From: Saccharothrix syringae
GTDB lineage: Bacteria > Actinomycetota > Actinomycetes > Mycobacteriales > Pseudonocardiaceae
DNA: 64,000 nucleotides
Direction of reading: 5' to 3'
NCBI RefSeq assembly: GCF_009498035.1
Contig: NZ_CP034550.1
Span: 1,302,001-1,366,000 of the forward strand
The position numbers and the translations under genes were made by a program. Positions 44,384 through 52,399 of the stretch are shown here, piece after piece; position 1 is the stretch's first letter, and each line of letters starts with the position of its first letter. The notes beneath the pieces are model-generated. The model was not told the DNA's origin. It saw only the letters and a program-made list of their open reading frames with translations, and did no database searches.

Positions 44384-44801
44384 AAGGGCCGGCAATCAAC
44401 CAAGCGCATGCCAGCTGTCCGCGACGACGGTCGAGGCGGAGCACCTCTGGCCGGCTCTGCTGGACGCCCGCGGGGGCGTCGCGCTGCGGGTGCTGACGGC
44501 GCTGGGCGTCGATGTGGCGGCACTGCGGGCGGAGACCGCCGCGCGCGTCCGATCCGCGCCGGTCGAACCGTTCACCGCCGAGTCGTTCCCGGAGGGCCTG
44601 GGCGCACGCCGCGACCCGTCCGCCCGAGCCGATGCGATCCTGCGCGCCGCGGTCGACGAAGCAGCAGGTGGGCGCGTCTTCGCGCACCACCTGCTGCTCG
44701 CCCTCCCGGCCCACGAGCTGATCGGGGAGGTGGAGGTGCCGTGCGCGGAGGTGGACCGGCTGCTGCGTGGTTGCGGGTGCGGGGACGCGGGGCCAGCATG
44801 A
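44384..44801 (+). pseudogene. Remnant of a Clp N-terminal domain
   Basis: The open frame reads TVEAEHLWPALLDARGGVAL then RVLTALGVDVAALRAE, the first Clp_N repeat, and ADAILRAAVDEAAGGRVFAH, the start of the second. The frame opens after a stop near 44383 with no usable start before the domain; GTG 44490 lies inside it. Nothing of the Clp ATPase follows. It is either a fragment or a degraded Clp_N protein. Confidence 0.55.
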
Positions 44802-44832
44802 TCGGCACGCCGAGCGGAAGGTGAGGACGACG

Positions 44833-45999
44833 ATGACCGGCCAGTTCGCCGCCTACCAGAACGAGATCTACCTCCAGGGCCTGGCGGGCAACGTGCCGCC
44901 GTTCACCACGGACCCCGGCGCGCTGGAGGAGTCCGCCCGCGAGCGCCTGGGCCCCGGCCCCTTCTGGTACGTGGCGGGCGCCGCCGGGTCCGGGGCGACC
45001 GCGCGGGCCAACCGCGAGGCGTTCGACCGGTGGCGGATCGTGCCGCGGATGCTCACCGACGCCACCGAGCGCCACCTCGGCACCACGGTGCTGGGCACCG
45101 ACCTGCCCGCGCCCGTGCTGCTCGCGCCCGTCGGCGTCCAGTCGATCCTGCACCCGGACGGCGAGCTGGCCACGGCGCGCGCGGCGGCGGAGCTGGGGGT
45201 GCCCTTCGTGCTGTCGACGGCCTCCTCGCACACGATCGAGGAGGTCGCGGAGGCGGCGCCGGACGCCGCGCGGTGGTTCCAGCTCTACTGGCCCAACGAC
45301 CCGGACGTGGCGGCGAGCATCCTGGAACGCGCGCGCAAGGCCGGCTACAGCGTCCTGGTGGTCACCCTCGACACCTGGACGCTGGCCTGGCGCCCGCACG
45401 ACCTCGACCAGTCCTACCTGCCGTTCATCCGGGGCGTGGGCACGGCCATCCCGTTCTCCGACCCCGCCTTCCGCGCCGGGCTGGCCGCGCCGCCGGAGGA
45501 GGACGCGCCGATGGCGATCCTGCGCTGGGTGCAGCTGTTCACCGGCACCGACCGGTCGTGGGACCAGTTGGCGTTCCTGCGGGAGCACTGGGACGGCCCG
45601 ATCGTGCTCAAGGGCATCCAGCACGTCGACGACGCGCGCAAGGCCGTCGACTCGGGGGTGGACGGCGTCGTCGTGTCCAACCACGGCGGGCGGCAGGTCG
45701 ACGGGGCGGTCGGGTCGCTGGAGGTGCTGCCGGAGATCGCCGACGCGGTGGGCGAGCAGGTCGAGGTGCTGTTCGACTCCGGCGTCCGCGGCGGGGCCGA
45801 CATCGTCAAGGCGCTCGCGCTGGGCGCCCGGGCCGTGCTGGTCGGGCGCCCCTTCGCCTACGGCCTGGCCCACGGCGGCGAGGTGGGCGTGCGGCACGTG
45901 CTGCGCAGCCTGCTCGCGGACTTCGACCTCACCCTCGGGCTGTCCGGGCACCGCAGCCCGGCCGAGCTGAACCGGGGGGTGCTGCGCCGGCGGGGGTGA
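44833..45999 (+). CDS. FMN-dependent lactate 2-monooxygenase-type enzyme
   Basis: A 388-residue TIM-barrel flavoenzyme of the alpha-hydroxy-acid oxidase family. Markers: LLAPVGVQSILHPDGELATA, WFQLYWPND, PIVLKGIQHVDDA, VVSNHGGRQVDGAVGSLEVL (catalytic His/Arg) and DSGVRGGADIVKALALGARA. It would oxidise lactate or another 2-hydroxy acid. ATG at 44833 with GGTGAGG upstream. A lactate oxidase or mandelate-type substrate cannot be excluded. It is followed after 47 nt by the toroid protein. Confidence 0.9.
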   Translation: MTGQFAAYQNEIYLQGLAGNVPPFTTDPGALEESARERLGPGPFWYVAGAAGSGATARANREAFDRWRIVPRMLTDATERHLGTTVLGTDLPAPVLLAPVGVQSILHPDGELATARAAAELGVPFVLSTASSHTIEEVAEAAPDAARWFQLYWPNDPDVAASILERARKAGYSVLVVTLDTWTLAWRPHDLDQSYLPFIRGVGTAIPFSDPAFRAGLAAPPEEDAPMAILRWVQLFTGTDRSWDQLAFLREHWDGPIVLKGIQHVDDARKAVDSGVDGVVVSNHGGRQVDGAVGSLEVLPEIADAVGEQVEVLFDSGVRGGADIVKALALGARAVLVGRPFAYGLAHGGEVGVRHVLRSLLADFDLTLGLSGHRSPAELNRGVLRRRG

Positions 46000-46034
46000 C
46001 CGATCCGTTCAAGACACCGGACCCGGCGCGTGCC

Positions 46035-46040
46035 TACCGT
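46035..46040 (+). promoter_or_regulatory. Leaderless-type -10 box (TACCGT)
   Basis: TACCGT lies 6 nt before the ATG at 46047, without a ribosome site. Confidence 0.4.
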
Positions 46041-46046
46041 TGCCGC

Positions 46047-46925
46047 ATGATCGAAGCAGCACGATCCTTCCTGTGGCGCAATGCGCGCGTGCTGGAGCAG
46101 CGGCGGTTCGCGTTCCTGTTCGACGGCGGGCCCGCCGGGCCGGTGGTGCACGCGGTCCTCGCGCACCGCAACGACGACGGCGGGTACGGCCACGCCCTGG
46201 AACCCGACGGGCGCGGGCCGAGCAGCCAGCCGCTGCACACGTTCACCGCGCTGTCGCTGTTCCACGAGGTCGGGGCGACCGAGGTCGGGGTGACCGAGCA
46301 CGCCGCCGCGGCCTGCGGGTTCCTGGCCTCGGTGGCCAACCCCGACGGTGGCGTGCCCAACTGCCTGGCCACGGCGGCCGGGCACCCCAGGGCGCCGTGG
46401 TGGCAGGTGTCCGCGGACAGCGACCTGCTGATGACGGCGCTGTCGGCGAGCGCGCTGCACCGGCTGGGCGTGGCGCACCCGTGGCTGGACGCGGCCACGG
46501 AGTTCTGCTGGCGGCGCATCGCCGACCTGACCTCGTCGCACCCCTACGAGGCGCACGCCTGCGCCCGCTTCCTCGACCACGTGCCCGACCGGGAGCGGGC
46601 CGGGCGGGAGGCGGAGCGGCTGGGCGCGCTGGTGCGGGAGCAGGGCCTGGTCGACCTCGGCGACGGGCGGCCGCACGAGGGCTACGCGGCCGGTGAGACG
46701 CACACGCCGCGCAACTACGCGCCCACGCCGGACAGCCTCGCCCGGCGCTGGTTCACCGACGAGGAGGTGGAGCGGGACCTCGACGCGCTCGTCGCGGCGC
46801 GGCAGGAGGACGGCGGGTGGACGTTCGCGTGGCCGGCGTGGACCCCGGTCACCACCTACGAGTGGCGTCCGATCGTCACGATCGAGGCACTGCTGACGCT
46901 GCGCGCCTACGGCCGGATCAGCTGA
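46047..46925 (+). CDS. Alpha-toroid (terpenoid cyclase-like) protein of unknown activity
   Basis: A 292-residue protein with the inner-helix repeats of prenyltransferase/squalene-oxidase toroids: HRNDDGGYGHALEPDGRG, VANPDGGVPNC and QEDGGWTFAWPAW are QW-like motifs. No DxDD or DDxD catalytic motif is visible, so it may bind rather than cyclise a substrate. TACCGT 6 nt before the ATG suggests a leaderless start. Its 3' end overlaps the convergent AraC gene by 19 bp. Confidence 0.78.
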   Translation: MIEAARSFLWRNARVLEQRRFAFLFDGGPAGPVVHAVLAHRNDDGGYGHALEPDGRGPSSQPLHTFTALSLFHEVGATEVGVTEHAAAACGFLASVANPDGGVPNCLATAAGHPRAPWWQVSADSDLLMTALSASALHRLGVAHPWLDAATEFCWRRIADLTSSHPYEAHACARFLDHVPDRERAGREAERLGALVREQGLVDLGDGRPHEGYAAGETHTPRNYAPTPDSLARRWFTDEEVERDLDALVAARQEDGGWTFAWPAWTPVTTYEWRPIVTIEALLTLRAYGRIS

Positions 46926-47593
46926 CCCAGCGGCACGCCGGCCAGGTCGCGCACCTCGCGGGACAGGTGGGCCTGGTCGGCGTAGCCGGTGCGGTGGGCG
47001 ACCTCGGCGAACGGCACCCCCGCCCGCGCCAGCCCCACCGCCCGGTGGAACCGCAGCACCCGGTGCAGCACCTTGGGGCCGTAGCCGAACGCGGCGAGGC
47101 TGCGCCGGTGCAGCTGCCGCACCGACAACCCCAGGTCGGCGGCCAGGCCGGCGACGCCCGTCGTGGGCACCGCCGCCGCGATCGCGGCCGCCACCGGGTC
47201 CGGCGGCCGGGCCCGCAGCCTGCCCAGCGCGGCCGCCCCGAGCACCGCGCACGGGTCGTCGGCCGCGCCCAGCTCGTCCTCCAGGCGCGCGGTCGGGCCC
47301 CACAGCTCCGCCAGCGGCACCCGCTCGTCGCGCAGCACGTGCCCCGGCACGCCGAACACCGCCGGTCCCGTGCCCGGCCCGAAGCGGACGCCGAACAGCG
47401 TGCCCGGTCCCGACGACGTCGTCAGGTGGGCCCTGGTGTCGGGCCCGGCCACGAACAGCTCGCCGGAGGTTGACCACATGACGTCGGTGCAGCCGTCCGG
47501 CACGACGCGCCCGGTCTCGTGCCCCGCGGTGGTCCGCTGCCACGCGCAGGCCAGGCCGGCGAACGGGCGTTCGACGTACACCCGACCGAACAT
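46907..47593 (-). CDS. AraC-family regulator
   Basis: A 228-residue regulator of the DUF6597/AraC type. The N-terminal half is an unrecognised sensor (WQRTTAGHETGRVVPDGCTD, VMWSTSGELFVAG). The C-terminal half has the two helix-turn-helices: LAADLGLSVRQLHRRSLAAF and FAEVAHRTGYADQAHLSREV. The gene stands alone, followed by a convergent gene. Targets unknown. Confidence 0.87.
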   Translation of the reverse strand: MFGRVYVERPFAGLACAWQRTTAGHETGRVVPDGCTDVMWSTSGELFVAGPDTRAHLTTSSGPGTLFGVRFGPGTGPAVFGVPGHVLRDERVPLAELWGPTARLEDELGAADDPCAVLGAAALGRLRARPPDPVAAAIAAAVPTTGVAGLAADLGLSVRQLHRRSLAAFGYGPKVLHRVLRFHRAVGLARAGVPFAEVAHRTGYADQAHLSREVRDLAGVPLGQLIRP

Positions 47594-47601
47594 AGCGCGG
47601 T

Positions 47602-47632
47602 GGTGGCGGGCCGCGTCGCGCGGCCCGCCACC
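47602..47632 (-). terminator. Hairpin terminator of the GH16 gene
   Basis: A perfect 14-bp stem (47602-47615 with 47619-47632) around a TCG loop, 5 nt past the glucanase stop on the minus strand. Confidence 0.88.
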
Positions 47633-47636
47633 GGGC

Positions 47637-49031
47637 TCACGTGCCGAACCTGATCCAGTTCACGCTTACGTATGCGCTGGGCTGGCCGCTGGTGAACGTG
47701 ACGTAGACGTCCTGCGTGCCGCTGACGCCCGCGATGTTCGCGGGCACCGTGCGCCAGCTCTGCCAGCCGCCGGTGTTGGCCAGGGCGAAGCTGCCGATCG
47801 GGGTCGCGGTCGGGCTGCCCAGCCGCACCTCGACCAGGCCGCTCACCCCGTCCGCCGCGCCGGAGGCGACCCGGCCGTAGAACTGGCGCGCGGTGGTCGA
47901 GCCGAACCGGACGCCGGAGAACCGCAGCCAGTTGCCGTTGCCCAGGCGCGCCACGGCCTGGCCGCCCTCGGCCGACTCGATCGTGCCGCCGCTGCGGGCG
48001 GTCGCCTGCTCGGCCTGGATGTCGGCGAACGCGTCCCAGCCGCTGCCGCCGGGCTGGGTGGTGGTCGTGGTCGTCGGCTGGGTGCCGCCGCCCGCGCTCC
48101 ACACCGCGACGTAGTCCACCACCAACGAGTGACCCGGCACGGTGGCCGAGGTCGGCGTGGACCCGCCCGCGACGCCGTTGGGGAACGCGCCGCCGACGGC
48201 CAGGTTGAGCAGCAGGAAGTACCCGGCGTGGCTGGTCATGTTGTTCCACGTGGTGGCGTCGAACTGGTTCTGGTTGACGCTGTGGAACTGCTGGCCGTCG
48301 ACGTACCAGCGGAACTGCTTCGGGCTGACGCTCTCGTCCCACTCGAACCGGTAGGTGTGGAACGCCGACTGGCACGACGAGCCGGGGCACGCGCGGCTGG
48401 CGCCCAGGCCGTTGGTCTCGTTGCACGGCCCGCCCGGGTTCACGCCGCAGTGCAGCACGCCCCAGGCGGAGTTGATGCCGTTGACGTTCTCCATGATGTC
48501 GAACTCGCCGATGGCGGGCCAGTTCCAGTAGTTGCCGCGGTAGGGGGAGCCGAGCGCCCAGAACGCGGGCCAGTAGCCGAGCGCGGCCTGGCCGGTGACG
48601 TTCGGCATCTGCAGGCGGCTCTCGATGGCCAGCTTGCCGCCGGCCGGCGGCTTGAAGTTCGCCCGCTGGGTCTCGATGCGGGCGGAGGTCCAGTTGCCGG
48701 AGCCGTCGCGCAGGGCGGTGATCCGCAGGTTGCCCGCGCCGTCGAGCTTGATGTTGTCGGTGCTGCTGGTGTAGTTCTGGATCTCGCCGGTGCCCCAGTT
48801 CGCGGGGCCGCCCGGGTAGCCGTGGCCGAGGTCGAAGATCCAGTTCTGCGTCGAGGGCAGGGTGTTGGCCGGGCCGGTGAAGTCGTCGCTCCACTGGAGC
48901 GTCCAGCCGGGTGGGGTGGACGGCACCGACGCGTCGGCCGACAACGCGGCGAGGGTCGCCAGGGGGACGGCGGTGATCATGGCGGCAGCGGTCGCGAGCA
49001 CGCGCCGTCGGCGACTCGTGGTGAGCACCAT
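47637..49031 (-). CDS. Secreted GH16 endo-beta-glucanase with CBM6-like domain
   Basis: A 464-residue secreted enzyme cleaving beta-1,3 or mixed beta-glucans. Signal peptide residues 1-34. GH16 domain about 42-300, with the catalytic motif GEFDIMENVNG: E176 nucleophile, D178, E181 acid/base. A Thr-rich linker (TQPTTTTTTQPGGSG) leads to a C-terminal CBM6-like beta-sandwich (about 330-464; WDAFADIQAEQATARSGGTI, FYGRVASGAADGVSG, GWQSWRTV). The ATG at 49031 has AAGGAGGT. A LacI-type palindrome lies 54-67 bp upstream, predicting repression lifted by oligosaccharide. Confidence 0.95.
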   Translation of the reverse strand: MVLTTSRRRRVLATAAAMITAVPLATLAALSADASVPSTPPGWTLQWSDDFTGPANTLPSTQNWIFDLGHGYPGGPANWGTGEIQNYTSSTDNIKLDGAGNLRITALRDGSGNWTSARIETQRANFKPPAGGKLAIESRLQMPNVTGQAALGYWPAFWALGSPYRGNYWNWPAIGEFDIMENVNGINSAWGVLHCGVNPGGPCNETNGLGASRACPGSSCQSAFHTYRFEWDESVSPKQFRWYVDGQQFHSVNQNQFDATTWNNMTSHAGYFLLLNLAVGGAFPNGVAGGSTPTSATVPGHSLVVDYVAVWSAGGGTQPTTTTTTQPGGSGWDAFADIQAEQATARSGGTIESAEGGQAVARLGNGNWLRFSGVRFGSTTARQFYGRVASGAADGVSGLVEVRLGSPTATPIGSFALANTGGWQSWRTVPANIAGVSGTQDVYVTFTSGQPSAYVSVNWIRFGT

Positions 49032-49084
49032 GCGCGGTGACCTCCTTGTCACTGTGTTCTGCGCGACAACGAATTCCACCTTCA

Positions 49085-49098
49085 TGAGAGCGCTCTCA
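49085..49098. promoter_or_regulatory. LacI-family operator for the GH16 gene
   Basis: TGAGAGCGCTCTCA is a perfect 14-bp palindrome and differs from the CebR box TGGGAGCGCTCCCA at only two symmetric positions. It lies 54 bp before the glucanase ATG. Confidence 0.75.
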
Positions 49099-49145
49099 CC
49101 CGTGATCGTTCAAGCGCCGAACGGCTCAACCCCCACCTGACCCCG

Positions 49146-49451
49146 CGCGTGTCCTCCACTCGGACACCGCGTGTCCACCGCTCAGGCACCGCGTGTCCTC
49201 CACTCGGACACCGCGTGTCCACCGCTCAGGCACCGCGTGTCCTCCACTCGGGCCTCGCGAGTCGAACGCCCAGACCCCGCGTGTCGAACCCCCAGAACCC
49301 CCGAGTTCCACGTTCGCGCACGGCGGACCGGGCACGGAGAGGTGCGCGAACGTGGAACTCGGGGGTCTTGAGGGTTCGACACGACGGTGCTGGAGGTTCG
49401 ACTCGCGGTGTCGGAGTGGAGGACACGCGGTGCTGGAGTGGAGGACACGCG
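49146..49451 (+). repeat. 22-bp-unit repeat forming a large hairpin
   Basis: Seven exact 22-bp units fill 49146-49299: unit 1 is identical to unit 3 and unit 2 to unit 4, so there is also a 44-bp period. A 21-nt cap (49300-49320) is perfectly complementary to 49343-49363, across a 22-nt loop. Four inverted units (49364-49451) mirror the last four left-hand units, adding about 88 imperfect pairs. Unit core CGCGTGTC. The element begins 114 bp upstream of the GH16 start codon and ends 8 bp from the polymerase stop. Related copy at 5120-6177. Confidence 0.92.
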
Positions 49452-49459
49452 TGGGGTGG

Positions 49460-51133
49460 TTATTTCGCTTCGGCGTAGGTGTCCACTGGGGAGGGTTTCA
49501 GGGGGAAGCGGACCGGGGTGTCGCCGAAGACCAGGCGGGAGGCTTCCGCGCCCGCGGCGATGACCTCGGCGCAGACGACGTCCGCCTGCTCGCGCGGGCA
49601 GTGCACCAGGACCTCGTCGTGCTGGAAGAAGACCAGGTGCGCGGCCGGGGCGGAGTGGTGCAGGCGGCGGCGCAGGGCGCCCAGCAGGGCCGCGGTCCAG
49701 TCGGCGGCGCTGGCCTGGACCACGAAGTTGCGGGTGAAGCGGCCCCAGTCGCGGGCCGCGCGCCGGGAGCGGCGCAGCGCGTCCTCGCCGTCGTCGGTGC
49801 TGCCGGTCAGCTCGCGCCACGCGTCCGACGGCGGCGGGCTGGTGCGGCCCAGCCGCGAGCGCACCACGCGGCCCTGCTCACCGGCCAGGGCGGCGGCCTC
49901 CACGTAGCCGACCGCCTCGGGGAACCGGCGCCGCAGCACGGCCATCGCCGGCGCCGCCTCACCGCCCGTGCCGCCGTACATCGCCGACAGCATGGCGAGC
50001 TTCGCCCGCCCCCGGTCACCGTTGAAAGCCTCGGCCGCCAGGGTCGTGTACAGGTCGTCGTCCGCGGCCGCCGCGGCGAACGCGCGGTCGTCCGCCAGCG
50101 CCGCCAGCACGCGCGGCTCCAGCTGCGCCGCGTCCGCCGCGACCAGCTTCCACCCCAGGTCGGCCCGCACCGCGGTCCGCAGCACGCGCGGGATCTGCAG
50201 CGCCGCGCCACCCCGCGTCGCCCACCGCCCCGACACCACGCCGCCCACCACGTAGTCCGGCCGGAACCGCCCGTCCGCCACCCAGGCGTCGAGCCACGAC
50301 CAGCCGTGCGCCACCCACAGCCTGGCCAGCTCCTTGTACTCCAGCAGCGGCGCCACCGCCGGGTGGTCGACGCGCTTGAGCACCCACGCCCGCGCGGACG
50401 GCACGTCGATGCCCTCGCGCGCGAACGCCCGCACGATCCCCGGCGGGTGGTCGGGGTTGACCTGCCTGCCGCCGAACGCCGCCGTGATCCGGTCCGCCAG
50501 CTCGGCCAGCACCCGCGGCCGCGCCCCGTTCACCGGCCGCGGCCCGAGCAGGTCCTCCAGCAGCCGCTCGTGCACGTCCTCCCGCCACGGCAGCCCGTGG
50601 TGCGTCATCTCCGCGGCGGCCAGCGCGCTCGCCGACTCCGCCGCGAACAGCAGCCGCAACCGGTCGGCGTGCGGCAGCCCGGCCGCCACCCGCTGCTGCG
50701 CGCCGTGCACCTCGACCACCGCCTCCAGCGGGTCGACCCCGCCGGGCAGCCGCTCCTGCTCGGGCTCGAACAGCGTCGGCTGGCTGTCCCGCTTGCGCGG
50801 CCCGTGGTCCTCGGGCACCGGCAACCCGCGCAGCCGCGCGACCGCCGCGCCCAACCCGCGCGGCTCCCGGTGCCGCGCCTGGTAGGCCAGCAGCAGGTAC
50901 TCGGCGTGCGCCAGGTCCTGGCACCGCTCCACCCGCACCCCGCGCGCCAGCAGCTCCGGGTAGACCTCCCCGGTGGCCGCCCACACCCACCGCGGCCGGT
51001 GCCGCTGCTCGAACTCGCCGACGGCGGCCGCGAGGTCGGTCGTCACGACCTCCGGGCCGGTGGGCTCCCCGGTGTCGGAGAGCGGGCGCAGGCGACCCGC
51101 GTTCTCCGCGTCCGGTACCAGGGCTACGAGCAT
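49460..51133 (-). CDS. Accessory family-A DNA polymerase (bifunctional 3'-5' exonuclease/polymerase type)
   Basis: A 557-residue polymerase with no 5'-nuclease domain. A degenerate exonuclease-like region occupies residues 1-170. Polymerase motifs: A region LVAADAAQLEPRVLA with the metal-binding Asp, B region RGRAKLAMLSAMYGG, C region FFQHDEVLVH. It is shorter than Pol I (about 880-900 residues). Such a second enzyme is common in actinobacteria and probably acts in repair or gap filling. It stops 8 nt from the 22-bp repeat hairpin, which may serve as its terminator. Confidence 0.9.
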   Translation of the reverse strand: MLVALVPDAENAGRLRPLSDTGEPTGPEVVTTDLAAAVGEFEQRHRPRWVWAATGEVYPELLARGVRVERCQDLAHAEYLLLAYQARHREPRGLGAAVARLRGLPVPEDHGPRKRDSQPTLFEPEQERLPGGVDPLEAVVEVHGAQQRVAAGLPHADRLRLLFAAESASALAAAEMTHHGLPWREDVHERLLEDLLGPRPVNGARPRVLAELADRITAAFGGRQVNPDHPPGIVRAFAREGIDVPSARAWVLKRVDHPAVAPLLEYKELARLWVAHGWSWLDAWVADGRFRPDYVVGGVVSGRWATRGGAALQIPRVLRTAVRADLGWKLVAADAAQLEPRVLAALADDRAFAAAAADDDLYTTLAAEAFNGDRGRAKLAMLSAMYGGTGGEAAPAMAVLRRRFPEAVGYVEAAALAGEQGRVVRSRLGRTSPPPSDAWRELTGSTDDGEDALRRSRRAARDWGRFTRNFVVQASAADWTAALLGALRRRLHHSAPAAHLVFFQHDEVLVHCPREQADVVCAEVIAAGAEASRLVFGDTPVRFPLKPSPVDTYAEAK

Positions 51134-51307
51134 GCCCCGATTGTGCTCAAGGGGTACGACAATCCGCGCGGCCGTCGATGGCGACGAGCGTCATGGCGAT
51201 CGCCCGGTCGGTGGCGGGGCGAGACCAGGGACCGGTCCCGGTGCAGGGCCCTACCGTGGGTCCGGAAATGCACCGGTCGTGGGTAAATGAAATTCTGTGA
51301 GGTGGAA

Positions 51308-51802
51308 ATGGACTGGACGAGGCGTGTTTTCGTGCGCTTTGCGATGGTTTTCGTTCTCGCGGGGGTCGCCCTTTCGCCGGGGGTGGGGACGGCGTCGGCC
51401 GACAGCGTTCAGACCTTCCGGAACCGGGCGACGGGCCTGTGCCTCGACGACAGCAACGAGGTCGGGCTCCGGACGTTCCCCTGCAACGGGTTGGACTACC
51501 AGAGGTGGAACGTCCACCGCTGGAACGACGGCACCTTCCAGCTCCGGAACGTCCACACGGGCAGCTGCCTGGGCGTCTACAAGCACCCGAACGGGACGTG
51601 GGTGCCCGAGGCCGGTACCTGCAGGGCGACGCCGGCGTACAGCTGGTACTCCCGTCGGGTTTCCGGTGGGATCAGGCTCTGGAGCGAGGTCGTCGACACC
51701 CGGTGCCTGTGGGGTGACGGGCATGCCGTCGACGGGGGCCGGGCGGTGGACTTGAACTCGTGCATCGGCGGGTACGAGCCCGCGGAGACGGTCTGGTTCT
51801 GA
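51308..51802 (+). CDS. Secreted ricin-type beta-trefoil protein
   Basis: A 164-residue exported protein. Signal peptide residues 1-31 (VRFAMVFVLAGVALSPGVGT, ASA cleavage), then a single beta-trefoil: TGLCLDDSNEVGLRTFPCNG, YQRWNVHRWNDGTFQLRNVH and GSCLGVYKHPNG carry the QxW-type core and Cys pairs. It could bind sugar chains, but no enzyme domain is attached. The ATG at 51308 follows GAGGTGGAA; an ATG at 51287 is an alternative. Terminator at 51855. Confidence 0.85.
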   Translation: MDWTRRVFVRFAMVFVLAGVALSPGVGTASADSVQTFRNRATGLCLDDSNEVGLRTFPCNGLDYQRWNVHRWNDGTFQLRNVHTGSCLGVYKHPNGTWVPEAGTCRATPAYSWYSRRVSGGIRLWSEVVDTRCLWGDGHAVDGGRAVDLNSCIGGYEPAETVWF

Positions 51803-51854
51803 CCCCGGCAGCACGTGGACGTCTTCGCGATGCGGCAGTCGGTCAGCCCGATCA

Positions 51855-51900
51855 CCCGCCCCGGTGGCCACCCGCGATCACAGGTGGCCGCCGGGGCGGG
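51855..51900 (+). terminator. Hairpin terminator after the trefoil gene
   Basis: An 18-bp stem with one mismatch (51855-51872 with 51883-51900) and a 10-nt loop, 52 nt after the stop. Confidence 0.85.
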
Positions 51901-52399
51901 GGCGAACCGTTCGGCTTTCCGCCGTGCTCGGACTTCGCCCGGTGTTCGAGTACGGGCGGAAGTGATTCGGCCGCGGGTGGGAGTCGCAGCGCAATTGCGG
52001 GTTTTGTTGTTCTTGTTCGATCGCGATGTGAGCCGGGCGGATGGCGCTCGTCCCGCACGGGGGACGCCAGGAGTCGGCTACCCCGACCCTCGTCGGCCCG
52101 CCACGCCGTCCACCGCCTCGACGTTCCGGGAGGCGGCACCAACGGGCTCACCCGGGCGTGCGGGGACGTCGCCGCTGTCCGCGCGCCGACCAAGGCGTGG
52201 CCGCTGTCCGCGCGCCGACCGGGACACCGCCGTCGAGCCGCGCCGGACCCGCGTCACGGGCTGCGCAGGGGTCCCCGCCCAGGGGGTCCCCTGCTTTCAT
52301 CATCCCGCAGGGGTCCGACAATTCGGCTCGGCGATCCCCGGCCGCCCCACAACTCCCGGTCACCCGATCGAGTCCGGACCGGCCGGGCAAGATAGGCGC
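51901..52399. other. Intergenic region with a direct repeat, no gene seen
   Basis: About 500 bp. Before 52040 it is comparatively AT-rich. A 21-bp direct repeat (GCCGCTGTCCGCGCGCCGA core) occurs at 52171-52191 and 52200-52220. A hairpin-like GCAGGGG/CCCCTGC pair spans about 52265-52294. The reading frame of the next gene is open here but shows no signal of coding, so its start is put at 52400. Confidence 0.55.

Noticed and set aside
44245..44496. Small plus-strand frame after secDF
   Set aside because: It starts within the terminator hairpin, has no ribosome site and is Trp/Cys/Pro-rich in a way typical of GC shadows.
49146..49451. CRISPR array
   Set aside because: Units are 22 bp with no spacers; repeats differ from each other and half are inverted. 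No cas genes are nearby.
51815..52399. Upstream part of the third P-loop/TPR frame
   Set aside because: The frame is open back to 51815 but contains a terminator and direct repeats, with no domain before the GTG at 52400.
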